Shown here in pieces: positions 41,992 through 51,278 of a stretch of 64,000 nt of DNA. The DNA is taken from assembly GCA_050248955.1 (NCBI GenBank), contig JBFWRK010000007.1, positions 1 to 64,000 on the forward strand, in the 5' to 3' direction. The position numbers were made by a program, and so were the translations under genes. Positions within the stretch are counted from its first letter, which is position 1. The number at the start of each line of letters is the position of its first letter. Below the pieces are notes generated by a model. That model was not told the origin of the DNA and did not search any database. It was given only the letters and a program-made list of their open reading frames with translations. The DNA comes from JBFWRK01 sp050248955 (GTDB lineage Bacteria; Actinomycetota; Acidimicrobiia; Acidimicrobiales; Ilumatobacteraceae).

Positions 41992-43217
41992 CAGAACATC
42001 GCCCCTTCCTTGGCGCGGTTCCTGGAGCTGACCCGAACGGCCGCGGTCAGCAGCAGACCGGCGATGCCGAGCCCGACGAAGGCGATCGCACCGACGAGCC
42101 CTCGGTTCCAGCCCTCGTCCTGCGCGACGCGCATCGCCGCGAGGAACATGAACCAGCCGAGTGCGACCGGGATCATGATCTTCCATCCCAGGTCCATCAA
42201 CTGGTCGTACCGCAGGCGGGGCAGCGTCGCCCGGAACCACACGTACATGTAGAGGAACAGGAACAGCTTGAGCAGGAACCAGACCGTGCCTTCGAGCCCG
42301 TTCGGGATCAGCGGGATGTCAGCGGTCCAGTCGCCGACGGCGAGCGGCTGCGGCCCGCCGAGGAACAGCGTCACGATGATCGCGCTCATCGTGATCGTGT
42401 TCATGAACTCGGCGAGGTAGAAGAGCGCGAACCGGATCGAGGAGTACTCGGTGTTGAAGCCGCCGACGATCTCCTGCTCCGCTTCGACGAGGTCGAACGG
42501 CGGGCGGTTCAGCTCGGCCGTCGCCGCGATCACGAAGATGACGAAGGGGACGACGCCCGTAGCGACGAGGTGCCAGCGGCTGATGTCGAACTGCGATGCG
42601 ACGATGCCGTTCGTCGAGAGCGTGCCGGCGAGCAGCAGGACCGCGCCGAGCGACAGGCCGAGTGCGGCCTCGTAGCTCACCATCTGCGCCGTCGCCCGGA
42701 CCGCGCCGAGCAGCGGGTACTTCGATCCGCTCGACCAGCCGGCGAGCATGATCCCGTAGACCGCGATCGAGCTCAGCATCAGCACGAGCAGGACGCCGAC
42801 CGGCGGGTCCGCGAGCTGCACCTGGGTGGTCTTGCCCAGGATCTCGACGAGCCCGCCCTTGCCGTCGCGGAAGTCACCGCCGAGCGGGATCACGCACCAC
42901 ACGAGGAACGCCGGCACGAACGCGAGGTACGGCGCGAGCTTGAACACGAAGCGGTCGGCCCGATCGGGCACGAGGTCTTCCTTGAAGAACAGCTTGATGC
43001 CGTCGGCCAACGTCTGGAAGAGACCCCAAGGTCCGGCCTTGTTCGGGCCGATGCGGTTCTGCATGCCGGCGATGACCTTGCGCTCGAACCACACCATGAA
43101 CATCGTGCCGACGAGGCCGATCACGAAGACGATGAGGACCTTGACGACGATGAAGAGGACGTCGCCGAGCGAGATGTCGCCGACGAGGATCGGATCGAAG
43201 CCGAGCATGGCGGTCAC
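41991..43217 (-). CDS. nuoH: NADH-quinone oxidoreductase subunit H, cluster 2
   Basis: The quinone-chamber membrane subunit, 408 residues. Motifs: FERKVIAGMQNRIGPNKAGP, GIKLFFKEDLVPDRADRFVF, ATAELNRPPFDLVEAEQEIV, FNTEYSSIRFALFYLAEF and FRATLPRLRYDQLMDLGWK. GTG 43217 overlaps the nuoG stop (GTGA) as is common here; ATG 43208 would remove three residues. Confidence 0.95.
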   Translation of the reverse strand: MTAMLGFDPILVGDISLGDVLFIVVKVLIVFVIGLVGTMFMVWFERKVIAGMQNRIGPNKAGPWGLFQTLADGIKLFFKEDLVPDRADRFVFKLAPYLAFVPAFLVWCVIPLGGDFRDGKGGLVEILGKTTQVQLADPPVGVLLVLMLSSIAVYGIMLAGWSSGSKYPLLGAVRATAQMVSYEAALGLSLGAVLLLAGTLSTNGIVASQFDISRWHLVATGVVPFVIFVIAATAELNRPPFDLVEAEQEIVGGFNTEYSSIRFALFYLAEFMNTITMSAIIVTLFLGGPQPLAVGDWTADIPLIPNGLEGTVWFLLKLFLFLYMYVWFRATLPRLRYDQLMDLGWKIMIPVALGWFMFLAAMRVAQDEGWNRGLVGAIAFVGLGIAGLLLTAAVRVSSRNRAKEGAMF

Positions 43218-45601
43218 CGCGCCTCCAGCGTCTCGATGCGCACGTCGGTGACGCCGGCCGCGCTGGTGAGCAGATCGGCGGCGCTGACGTTCGCCTGGTT
43301 GAACGGCACCCACGCCGCGCCGCGGGGGATGCCCGCGTCGGCGACAGCGTCGAGCACGACGGCGCCGGCGCCACTCGTCACCTTGAGCGGCGTCCCGTCG
43401 CTCGCGCCGAGTCGGTCGAGGTCGAGCGGATGCAGGTGGACGGTCGCCGCGGCAGCGAGACCGGCCAGGGACGGCGAGAGCTGGGTCGAGACCGCTCGGT
43501 CGTACAGCTTCCGGCTCACGACGAGCCGGTGGTCGTAGCCGTTCGGCGGTTTCGCGATCTCACCCTTCGGCTCGATCCGGGTCGATGTGCCGAACGAGCT
43601 CAGCACGCCGTCGCGCTGGGAGCGCAGCGCGTCGCGCGTCACGGCCGCATACCCGGGGACCATCGACGCGATCGTGTCGGTGATGTCCTCGATGCAGCGG
43701 AAGCCGAGGTCGGCGCCGAGCCGCTGGGCGAGCTCGGTGGCGATCATCCAGTCAGGTCGCGCGGTGCCGACGACGGTCACCTTCTGGGCGAGCGTGGTGA
43801 CGCGTCCCTCGAGGTTCGTGGTCGTGCCGCCCTTCTCGCCGTAGCCGGCGGCGGCGAGCACGACGTCGGCGTGTTGCGACGAGGTGGTGACGAAGCTGTC
43901 GACGGCGATGATCGAACGGGCGCCGGCCAGACCGCGACGGGCGAGGTCCGCATCGGGGAAGTCCAGCAGCGGGTCGGCGCCGAGGAGCACGAGGCAGGCG
44001 AGCTTGCCGCTCGCCGCCGCCTCGAGCATCGCCCGCGTGTCCGAGCCACCAGCCGTCGGACGCAGCCCGACCTGGAGGGCGCCGACCACGTTGCCGCGCC
44101 GGAACGCGGGCAGCACCGTCGCCGACGGGACCGCGGCGAGCAGTGACGCCAGCGCATCGGTGGTCCACCAGTCGGTGCCCTCTGCGAGGTTGCCTCGCCC
44201 GGCGATGACGACGACCCTGCCCGAGCCGAGCTGCGCGGAGATGTCCGCGTCGGCGAGCGCATCGCGCACGGCTGCGACCTGCTCACCGGAGCGGTGGCGC
44301 AGCGACTTCCAGGCGTACCGCGTGAGGCCGCTGTCCATCTGCGAGAGCTCGACCAGCCGGATCGTGCGCTTCTCCGCTGCGTCGCGCACACGGAGGTAGA
44401 GGACCGGCAGCTCCTCCTTGAGATCGACGCCGAGCAGGACGAGCGTGGTGGCCGAGCACGCGTCGTCGATGGTCGCCCGCGGCAACCCGAGGAGCTCGGC
44501 AGGCAGCCCGTCGCCGAGCTGCGCGTCCACGTTCGTCGTGCCGATCACGTCGGCGGCGAGCCGTGCCCACGCGAACGCGTCCTCGTTGCTCCCCCGCGCA
44601 CCGCCGATGATGCCGATGCCGGACGGGCCGTCGGACGCGAGCGCCGAGCGGATCAGTTCGACGGCCTTCGCCATCGCCTCTGCCCAGGATGCCTCGACGA
44701 GCGTGTCGCCCTGCTTGATCGCCGGCGTGCCGAGGCGCAGCTCGCTGTTGGCGGATTCGAAGTTGAAGCGGCCTCGGTCGCACAGCCAGCCCCAGTTGAC
44801 GGGATCGCTGTCGACGCCCTGGAGCCGCAGGAGCTCGTCACGGCTCGACTGCACGACGACCCGGCAGCCGACGGCGCACGACGTGCAGGTGCTCTCGACC
44901 TGCTCGAGGTCCCACGGGCGCGCCTTGAAGCGGTAGGGCTTTGCGGTCAGCGCGCCGACGGGGCAGATCTGCACGGTGTTGCCGGAGAAGTACGAGCTGA
45001 ACGGCTCGTTCGGGAACGTGAGCACCTGGGTCTGGTTGCCACGGTTGACGAACTTGATCAGCTTGTCGCCGGCGACCTCGTCGGCGAAGCGCGTGCAGCG
45101 GTCGCAGAGGACGCAGCGCTCGCGGTCGAGGAACACGAGGTCACTGATCGGGATCGGCTTCTCGAAGTGACGCTTCTCCTCGACGAACCTGCTCTCACCC
45201 GGCCCGTGGCTCATCGCCTGGTCCTGGAGGGGACACTCGCCGCCCTTGTCGCACACCGGGCAGTCGAGCGGGTGGTTGACGAGCAGCAGCTCGAGCACGC
45301 CCTCCTGCGCTCGCTTCACGGTGTCCGTCTCGGTGTGCACGACCTGCCCTTCCGCGACGGGCGTCATGCACGAGACGACGAGCATCGGACCGCGCGGGCC
45401 ATCGACCTCGACGAGGCACTGCCGGCACATGCCGACCGGGTTCATCCGCGGGTGGTAGCAGAAGCGCGGCACGTAGGTGCCGGCGTCCTCGCAGGCATCG
45501 ATCACGAGCTGTCCGGGCCTGGCCTCGTGCGGGCGGCCGTCGACCGTGATCGAGAGCGTGGTCTTCGGCGGCGCTGCCGTTGCTTCGTTCGTGTCAGACA
45601 T
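43214..45601 (-). CDS. nuoG: NADH-quinone oxidoreductase subunit G, cluster 2
   Basis: The 75-kDa-type subunit, 795 residues. An N-terminal 2Fe-2S ferredoxin domain (RFCYHPRMNPVGMCRQCLVEV) is followed by the His-Cys 4Fe-4S motif (HPLDCPVCDKGGECPLQD), a further 4Fe-4S site (CVLCDRCTRFADEV) and a molybdopterin-oxidoreductase-like domain that in NuoG is not catalytic. CTSCAVGC with a later Cys may hold the extra N7-type cluster. ATG 45601 overlaps the nuoF stop by 8 nt. Confidence 0.95.
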   Translation of the reverse strand: MSDTNEATAAPPKTTLSITVDGRPHEARPGQLVIDACEDAGTYVPRFCYHPRMNPVGMCRQCLVEVDGPRGPMLVVSCMTPVAEGQVVHTETDTVKRAQEGVLELLLVNHPLDCPVCDKGGECPLQDQAMSHGPGESRFVEEKRHFEKPIPISDLVFLDRERCVLCDRCTRFADEVAGDKLIKFVNRGNQTQVLTFPNEPFSSYFSGNTVQICPVGALTAKPYRFKARPWDLEQVESTCTSCAVGCRVVVQSSRDELLRLQGVDSDPVNWGWLCDRGRFNFESANSELRLGTPAIKQGDTLVEASWAEAMAKAVELIRSALASDGPSGIGIIGGARGSNEDAFAWARLAADVIGTTNVDAQLGDGLPAELLGLPRATIDDACSATTLVLLGVDLKEELPVLYLRVRDAAEKRTIRLVELSQMDSGLTRYAWKSLRHRSGEQVAAVRDALADADISAQLGSGRVVVIAGRGNLAEGTDWWTTDALASLLAAVPSATVLPAFRRGNVVGALQVGLRPTAGGSDTRAMLEAAASGKLACLVLLGADPLLDFPDADLARRGLAGARSIIAVDSFVTTSSQHADVVLAAAGYGEKGGTTTNLEGRVTTLAQKVTVVGTARPDWMIATELAQRLGADLGFRCIEDITDTIASMVPGYAAVTRDALRSQRDGVLSSFGTSTRIEPKGEIAKPPNGYDHRLVVSRKLYDRAVSTQLSPSLAGLAAAATVHLHPLDLDRLGASDGTPLKVTSGAGAVVLDAVADAGIPRGAAWVPFNQANVSAADLLTSAAGVTDVRIETLEAR

Positions 45602-46976
45602 GGGCGTGAGCCGTTCCGTGGATCGCGTGTCGGTCGACGCCGTCGATCGGGCGGCCGTGCGCAACGTAGTGCTCGAACTCGTGGCGGAACTGCTTCACCG
45701 CGGACGCGATCGGCGACACTGCCGAGGGCCCGAGCGGGCAGATCGTGGTCTGGCGCGGCGGCCACGCGATGCCGGGGCTGATGCTCTCGCTGACCTCCAT
45801 CAGGAGGTCGAGGTCCTCGGTACGCCCGTTGCCGTCGAGCATCCGCTTCAGGATCCGCTCGAGCCAGGTCGTGCCCTCGCGGCACGGCGTGCACTTGCCG
45901 CAGGACTCACGCGCGAAGAAGCGCACGATGCGCCAGCAGGCGGCGACCATGTCGGTGCGCTCGTCCATCACGATGATCGCTCCCGAGCCGAGCATCGATC
46001 CCGCCTTGTCGACGGTCGGCTTGTCGAGCGGCAGGTCGAGGTGCTCGCCGTAGAACCACATCGCCGACGCGCCGCCGGGGATGAACGCCTTCACGGCGCG
46101 GCCCTCACGGACGCCGCCGCAGTACTCGGGCGCGTCGAACAGCATGCGGAACGTGGTGACGCCGTTCGGGACCTCGAACACGCCGGGCCGCTTCACGTGG
46201 CCGCTGACCGCGAACATCCGCATCCCGGTGGAGGTCGGTGCTCCGATCGCCTGGAACGCGGCACCACCTTCGTTCACGATCCACGGCAGGTTCGAGAGCG
46301 ACTCGACGTTGTTGACGATCGTCGGCTGCATGTACAGGCCCTTGGAGGCGGGGAAGTACGGGGGCTTGAGCCGCGGCATGCCGCGCTCACCCTCGAGGCT
46401 CTCGATCAGCGCCGTCTCCTCGCCGACGATGTACGCGCCTGCGCCCCACGTGAGCGTGATGTCGACGCTGAAGTCGGTACCGAGGATGTTCCGCCCGACG
46501 AGGTTGTTGGCATAGGCGTCGTTCAACGCCTGCGCGAGCCGTTCCTGGGCGAGCGCCATCTCGCCGCGGACGTAGAGGAACGCCTGGGCAGCCTTCACCG
46601 CGTAGCTGGCGATGAGGACCCCCTCGATCAGCTGGTGCGGGTCCTTCTCCATCAGCAGCCGGTCCTTGTAGGTGCCGGGCTCGCTCTCGTCGCCGTTCAC
46701 GACGACGTACCGGGGGAAGACGGTCGGCGGCAGGAAGCCCCACTTCGTCCCGGCGGGGAAACCGGCGCCGCCACGGCCCTGCATCTCCGAGGCCTTGACC
46801 TCGTCGTGCACCTGCTCGGGCGTCATCGACGTGACGGCGCGCCGCAACGCGGCATAGCCGCCGGTACGGACGTAGCCGTCGTACGTGTGAGCGTCGGCCT
46901 GGTCGAACCGCGCGGTGATCAACTTCGGCCCCGACGGCACCAGCCCCGGCACCAGATAGGAAGGCTTGTCGCTCAT
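45594..46976 (-). CDS. nuoF: NADH-quinone oxidoreductase subunit F, cluster 2 (NADH/FMN site)
   Basis: The NADH-oxidising subunit, 460 residues. The FMN/NADH region is GRGGAGFPAGTKWGF and NGDESEPGTYKDR, with GAGAYIVGEETALIESLEG. The N3 cluster ligands are ESCGKCTPCREGT and a later Cys in TTICPLGPS. Only the second cluster has this subunit, so only it can be a standard NADH dehydrogenase. ATG 46976 overlaps the nuoE stop (ATGA). Confidence 0.96.
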   Translation of the reverse strand: MSDKPSYLVPGLVPSGPKLITARFDQADAHTYDGYVRTGGYAALRRAVTSMTPEQVHDEVKASEMQGRGGAGFPAGTKWGFLPPTVFPRYVVVNGDESEPGTYKDRLLMEKDPHQLIEGVLIASYAVKAAQAFLYVRGEMALAQERLAQALNDAYANNLVGRNILGTDFSVDITLTWGAGAYIVGEETALIESLEGERGMPRLKPPYFPASKGLYMQPTIVNNVESLSNLPWIVNEGGAAFQAIGAPTSTGMRMFAVSGHVKRPGVFEVPNGVTTFRMLFDAPEYCGGVREGRAVKAFIPGGASAMWFYGEHLDLPLDKPTVDKAGSMLGSGAIIVMDERTDMVAACWRIVRFFARESCGKCTPCREGTTWLERILKRMLDGNGRTEDLDLLMEVSESISPGIAWPPRQTTICPLGPSAVSPIASAVKQFRHEFEHYVAHGRPIDGVDRHAIHGTAHAHV

Positions 46977-47566
46977 CTGGCATCGACCTCGGCTTGTGCT
47001 TCGGTGCCGGTGTTGGCCCATCGGTCGCTCGTGCGTTGCCGGACACGGGCGAGCGTGCCGTGGGGCGGGATCTCCGCGTCGAGGCGGCCGGCCGACAGGT
47101 CGTCGACGAGCTCGTCGAAGTCGTCGTTCGTCACCGTGTGGCGGTAGCGGTAGTTGACCTGGAGCGCCGGTGCCTCGGTGCAGGCGGCGATGCACTCGAC
47201 GTCCTCGAGCGTGAACATGCCGTCGGGGGTCGTTCCGCCGGACGTGACCCCGAGCCGCTCCTCCGCGCGCTGCAGGAGCTCCCACCCGCCGAGGAGCTGG
47301 CAGGAGATGTTCGTGCAGATGTTGATGCAGTACCGCCCGACCTTCTCGAACTTGAACATCTCGTAGAACGTCGCCGTGCCGTAGACGTCGGCCGGCGTGA
47401 CACCGAGCAGCTCGGCGAGATGGGCCATCGCGGCATCCGTGATGTAGCCGTCCTGCTCCTGGGCGAGGTGCAGCAACGGGATGAGCGCCGACTTCGGCCG
47501 AGGGAAGCGGCCGATGATCTCCTTGGCGATGAGCACGTTGGCGTCGTTCAGACGGGCCACGATCAT
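46973..47566 (-). CDS. nuoE: NADH-quinone oxidoreductase subunit E, cluster 2
   Basis: The thioredoxin-fold 2Fe-2S subunit, 197 residues. The four ligands are in CTNISCQLLGG and ECIAACTEAPAL. PADVYGTATFYEMFKFEKVG is the family helix. A 73-bp gap with a strong inverted repeat separates it from nuoD, the widest gap inside the cluster. Confidence 0.95.
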   Translation of the reverse strand: MIVARLNDANVLIAKEIIGRFPRPKSALIPLLHLAQEQDGYITDAAMAHLAELLGVTPADVYGTATFYEMFKFEKVGRYCINICTNISCQLLGGWELLQRAEERLGVTSGGTTPDGMFTLEDVECIAACTEAPALQVNYRYRHTVTNDDFDELVDDLSAGRLDAEIPPHGTLARVRQRTSDRWANTGTEAQAEVDAR

Positions 47567-47582
47567 CCTCTCTCGGTGGTTC

Positions 47583-47601
47583 GCAACGGAGCCTCCGTTG
47601 C
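47583..47601. repeat. Perfect inverted repeat between nuoD and nuoE (cluster 2)
   Basis: GCAACGGAG (47583-47591) and CTCCGTTGC (47593-47601) are perfect 9-bp arms around a single base. As RNA it folds as a 7-bp stem with a 5-nt loop. It may be a processing or attenuation site, or an operator for a promoter inside the operon. Confidence 0.6.
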
Positions 47602-47639
47602 AGCTCGGCTCCGGTGGGCGAGCGACTCGGCGACCGGCG

Positions 47640-48977
47640 TCACCGGTCGACCTCGCCGAGGATCGGGTCGACGGACGAGATGATCGCCACCGCGTCGGCG
47701 ATCAGGCCACCGTGCAGCATGTGCGGCAGGCACTGCACGTTGATGAAGCTCGGCGCCCGGACGTGCATCCGGTACGGCGTCGCCGAGCCGTCGGACGCGA
47801 TGTAGCAGCCGATCTCGCCACGCGGGCTCTCGATCGCGACGTAGACCTCACCCTCGGGCACCTTGAAGCCCTCGGTGAAGATCTTGAAGTGGTGGATCAG
47901 CGCTTCCATCGACTCGTCGATCCGGGCACGCGGTGGCGGTGTGATCTTCTTGTCCTGGATGCGGTAGTCGCCGGACGGCATCAGGTCGAGGATCTGGCGG
48001 ACGATCTTCATCGACTCGCGGATCTCGTTGAGCCGGATCGCGTAGCGGTCGAACGAATCGCCGTACGACCCGACGATCACATCGAAGTCGACCTCGTCGT
48101 AGTGCAGGTACGGCATGTCACGCCGGAGGTCCCAGGCCACGCCGGTCGACCGGAGGATCGGGCCGGTGGCGCCGAGCGCCAACGCCTCCTGCTCCGTGAT
48201 GACGCCGACGCCCTGGAGCCGCTCCCGCCAGATCGGCTGCTCCGTCAGCAGCGTGTCGTACTCCTCCAGCCGCGGCGGGATGAGCTCGAGCAGCCTGAGC
48301 ACGTCGTCGCGCCACCCCGGCGGCAGGTCGGCGGCGACGCCGCCCGGGCGGATGAAGTTGTGGTTCATCCGCAGCCCGGTCACCTTCTGGAAGAACCGCA
48401 GCACCTCTTCGCGCTCGCGCCAGCCGTACAGCATCATCGAGACGGCACCGAGGTCCATGCCGTTCGTGGCCATGAACAGCAGGTGGCTGCTCATCCGGTT
48501 GAGCTCGGAGAGCAGCATCCGCATCCACACCGCGCGTTCTGGGATGTCGCTCTCGATGCCGAGCAGCTGCTCGACCGCCATGGAGAACACGAGCTCGTTG
48601 TTGAGCGGGCTGGCGTAGTCCATACGGGTGACGTTCGTGCCGCCTTGGAGATAGGTCAGCTGCTCACCGGTCTTCTCCATGCCGGTGTGCAGGTAGCCGA
48701 TCACGGGCTTGCAGCGCAGCACGGTCTCGCCCTGGAGCTCGAGCATCAACCGGAGCACGCCGTGCGTGCTCGGGTGCTGCGGCCCCATGTTGATGATCAT
48801 CGTCTGGTCGCTGTCGGGGTCGACCTGTTCGTCGGCGAGCCGTGCTGCGTCGGCCTCGCTCATCCGCAGGACGGCACCGATGTCGCGCATGAGCGAGCGG
48901 GCGTTCAGCTCGCTGCGACGGCGGAGCCCTTGCTCCGGCTCGTTGCCCTCGCGGATCGTCTCGACGATGTCGGTCAT
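47640..48977 (-). CDS. nuoD: NADH-quinone oxidoreductase subunit D, cluster 2
   Basis: The 49-kDa-type subunit, 445 residues. The quinone-site His is in GPQHPSTHGVLR and the Tyr in QLTYLQGG is kept (Tyr109). At the position methylated in human NDUFS2 it has Thr98 (GYLHTGMEK). Other motifs: LSELNRMSSHLLF, MNHNFIRPGGVAADLP and GVAWDLRRDMPY, ending in SSVDPILGEVDR. ATG 48977 overlaps the nuoC stop (TGATG). Confidence 0.95.
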   Translation of the reverse strand: MTDIVETIREGNEPEQGLRRRSELNARSLMRDIGAVLRMSEADAARLADEQVDPDSDQTMIINMGPQHPSTHGVLRLMLELQGETVLRCKPVIGYLHTGMEKTGEQLTYLQGGTNVTRMDYASPLNNELVFSMAVEQLLGIESDIPERAVWMRMLLSELNRMSSHLLFMATNGMDLGAVSMMLYGWREREEVLRFFQKVTGLRMNHNFIRPGGVAADLPPGWRDDVLRLLELIPPRLEEYDTLLTEQPIWRERLQGVGVITEQEALALGATGPILRSTGVAWDLRRDMPYLHYDEVDFDVIVGSYGDSFDRYAIRLNEIRESMKIVRQILDLMPSGDYRIQDKKITPPPRARIDESMEALIHHFKIFTEGFKVPEGEVYVAIESPRGEIGCYIASDGSATPYRMHVRAPSFINVQCLPHMLHGGLIADAVAIISSVDPILGEVDR

Positions 48978-49444
48978 CAGCGCGTTCCCTTGAACTGGAC
49001 GGGGATCCGGGCGTCGTCGTAGTCCTTGCGCAGCGGGTACCCGATCCAGTCCTCGGGCATCAGGATGCGGGTGAGGTCGGGGTGGTCGTCGAAGCTGACG
49101 CCGAACATGTCGAACGCCTCGCGCTCCATCGCCTCCGTGCCGGGCCAGAGATCGAACAGGCTCGGCACCACCGGTTCGTCCGCCGGCACCTGCACGCGCA
49201 CTCGCAGGCGCTGCTTGCGGGTGATGTCGAGGAGGTTCACGACGATCTCGAACCGCTCCGCAGTGACGCCGTCGGGCAGGGAGCGTCCCGAGAACGCGAG
49301 GTAGTCGACGCCGCACAGGTCGGCGCAGACGTCGTAGCCCTCGTCGAGCAGCGCTTTCATCAACGGCAGGTACTGCGCGCGCGTGGGATGCACGACCGCC
49401 TGACCGCGCGACTCAGAAGTGATGCATCCGTGCAACAACTCCAT
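48977..49444 (-). CDS. nuoC: NADH-quinone oxidoreductase subunit C, cluster 2
   Basis: The 30-kDa-type subunit, 155 residues, shorter than the cluster 1 copy (219). Motifs: CGVDYLAF, FEIVVNLLDITRKQRLRV, EREAFDMFGVSFDDHPDLTR and GYPLRKDYDD. ATG 49444 follows the nuoB stop by 3 nt. Confidence 0.94.
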   Translation of the reverse strand: MELLHGCITSESRGQAVVHPTRAQYLPLMKALLDEGYDVCADLCGVDYLAFSGRSLPDGVTAERFEIVVNLLDITRKQRLRVRVQVPADEPVVPSLFDLWPGTEAMEREAFDMFGVSFDDHPDLTRILMPEDWIGYPLRKDYDDARIPVQFKGTR

Positions 49445-49447
49445 GGT

Positions 49448-50035
49448 TCACCGGACCCCCATGGCAACAGGCACCGGGCGGGCGCCAGGAGCCGGCGCCT
49501 CGACGTGGATCTCGGCGCCGCGGCCGGTTGCCGCGCGGCGCTTCATCAGCTCGCCGGTCTCGATCTGGGTGTGCAACGTCTCGATCGCGTGGATCAGCGT
49601 CTCCGGGGTGGGTGGGCACCCAGGGGCGTACACGTCGACGGGGACGATCTGGTCGACGCCCTGCACGATCGCGTAGTTGTTGAACATGCCACCGCTCGAT
49701 GCGCACACGCCCATCGAGATCACCCACTTGGGCTCCATCATCTGGTCGTAGACCTGGCGCAGCACCGGCGCCATCTTCTGCGACACGCGCCCGGCGACGA
49801 TCATGATGTCGGCCTGGCGTGGCGACGCCCGGAAGACCTCCATGCCGAAGCGGGCCAGGTCGTAGTGCGGGCCACCGGCCGCCATCATCTCGATCGCGCA
49901 GCACGCGAGGCCGAACGTCGCCGCCCACGACGAACGCGCCCGTGACCAGTTGACGAGGTCTTCGAGCTTGCCGGTGATCGCGTTGTGAGGGATCCCACCG
50001 AGTCCGTCGTTGACGAGATCCTTCACGATGGCCAT
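49448..50035 (-). CDS. nuoB: NADH-quinone oxidoreductase subunit B, cluster 2
   Basis: The N2-cluster subunit, 195 residues. Ligands are in FGLACCAIEMM, GVCASSGGMFNNYA and APGCPPTPETLI. SPRQADIMIVAGRVSQKMAP is present. Its ATG shares one base with the nuoA stop. The C-terminal 30 residues are Ala/Pro-rich. Confidence 0.96.
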   Translation of the reverse strand: MAIVKDLVNDGLGGIPHNAITGKLEDLVNWSRARSSWAATFGLACCAIEMMAAGGPHYDLARFGMEVFRASPRQADIMIVAGRVSQKMAPVLRQVYDQMMEPKWVISMGVCASSGGMFNNYAIVQGVDQIVPVDVYAPGCPPTPETLIHAIETLHTQIETGELMKRRAATGRGAEIHVEAPAPGARPVPVAMGVR

Positions 50036-50493
50036 CAGGCAGCCTCCTCGTTGCGACCCTCGAGGCCGACCCGGCGAATCGTGCTCGACGTGGTCCGCTC
50101 GGCCGACACGGACGCATCGAGCCGGCGGGAGAGGTCGAGCGGACCCCAGTCGAGCGCGCCGCGCGCGACGACGTAGACGAAGGCAAGGAAGAACACGGCG
50201 CTGAACGCGAGCATCTCCCAGAACACGTACCCACCGAGCGCTTCCCTGCTCACCGCGTACGGGTAGATGAAGATGATCTCGATGTCGAACATGATGAACA
50301 GCATCGCCACGATGTAGAAGCTCACCGGGAACCGCTCCGGCGCATCACGGCTCGGGACGATGCCGCACTCGTACGGAGCTTCCTTGGCGGCCGACGGGCG
50401 GCGGGGTGCGAGCAGGCGCGACGCCGCAAAGCTCAGCGCTCCGAAGAGCGATGCCAGGACCAACAGAGCGATGATCGGGAGGTACTGGCTCAT
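50035..50493 (-). CDS. nuoA: NADH-quinone oxidoreductase subunit A, cluster 2
   Basis: A three-helix membrane subunit, 152 residues, with APYECGIVPSRDAPERFPVSFY, then VAMLFIMFDIEIIFIYPYA. A CAGGAGC ribosome site lies about 10 nt before ATG 50493. It begins only 5 bp after the stop of the 50499 gene, so the 14-gene nuo set is continuous with the cytochrome bc cluster; no separate promoter fits in between. A 29-residue C-terminal extension beyond the usual end is present. Confidence 0.95.
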   Translation of the reverse strand: MSQYLPIIALLVLASLFGALSFAASRLLAPRRPSAAKEAPYECGIVPSRDAPERFPVSFYIVAMLFIMFDIEIIFIYPYAVSREALGGYVFWEMLAFSAVFFLAFVYVVARGALDWGPLDLSRRLDASVSAERTTSSTIRRVGLEGRNEEAA

Positions 50494-50498
50494 GTCGA

Positions 50499-51275
50499 TC
50501 AGCTCCTGACGGTGGCCGGCTCGAGTGCGGCGCTGCGATTGGCGACGACCAGACGGTCGCGGCGGTGCAGCATCAGGCACGCAAGGCCGAAGATCAGGCC
50601 CGAGCCGAGCGTGATGAACACCGAGGGTTGGCGCTTCGCACCGAGGTCGCGGAGCATCAGCACGTAGGTCTTCGGCTGCGACGGGTCGACCGCCGGCGTG
50701 AGCGGGGCGCGGCCCGGCTCGGTGAGCAACGGCTCGACGGCTTGGACCTCGACGAGCGCGTAGTGCGGGTCGTGGCGGAAGGCGATGAAGTCGAGCTTGT
50801 CGCCGAGCTTCGGCCAGCTCTCACCGCCCTTGTCGTAGACCGCGAGGGCGACGTACTCGCCGGCCGCGAACACCTCGGCCTCGCGCTGGAGGATCTCGTC
50901 GGCGGAGGCGACGGCCTGGCCGCGTCCGGGATCGTCCTCCGGCAGCTTCGTCCAGCCGTCTGCGGTCGGGTCGGCGTCGTTCGTGACGCCGCCAGCGACG
51001 AGATCGCCGTCCCGGACCACGGTGACCGGGCTCGCCGGCTTCCACGAGGGCTCGGGCCCCTTCAGGCCGATGCCGTAGACCCACCAGATGGAGCCCATGA
51101 TGAACATCCAGCCGAAAAGGCCGGCAAAGGCGATCAGGAAGCCGAGGCGGGCGCCGGTGTTCGTGGCGAGCAGCAGGTAGGTGCTGCCGCACAGTGCGAC
51201 GAACCCGATGAGCACCGTGATGATGCCGCGGATCTCCGGTTCCCAGGAGACGGCGAGGATTGAGGCGAGGGTCAT
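50499..51275 (-). CDS. Membrane protein of the cytochrome bc cluster, unknown function
   Basis: A 258-residue protein I cannot name. Three membrane segments are visible: two near the N terminus (GIITVLIGFVALCGSTYLLL and LGFLIAFAGLFGWMFIMGSI) and one near the C terminus (VFITLGSGLIFGLACLMLHR). Between them is a soluble loop of about 150 residues with an acidic stretch and the segment FRHDPHYALVEVQAVEPLL. It lies between the dihaem cytochrome c gene (3 bp) and nuoA (5 bp). The position suggests an accessory subunit or assembly factor of the bc complex or of a complex I-III assembly; that is inference. Confidence 0.7.
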   Translation of the reverse strand: MTLASILAVSWEPEIRGIITVLIGFVALCGSTYLLLATNTGARLGFLIAFAGLFGWMFIMGSIWWVYGIGLKGPEPSWKPASPVTVVRDGDLVAGGVTNDADPTADGWTKLPEDDPGRGQAVASADEILQREAEVFAAGEYVALAVYDKGGESWPKLGDKLDFIAFRHDPHYALVEVQAVEPLLTEPGRAPLTPAVDPSQPKTYVLMLRDLGAKRQPSVFITLGSGLIFGLACLMLHRRDRLVVANRSAALEPATVRS

Positions 51276-51278
51276 GGG

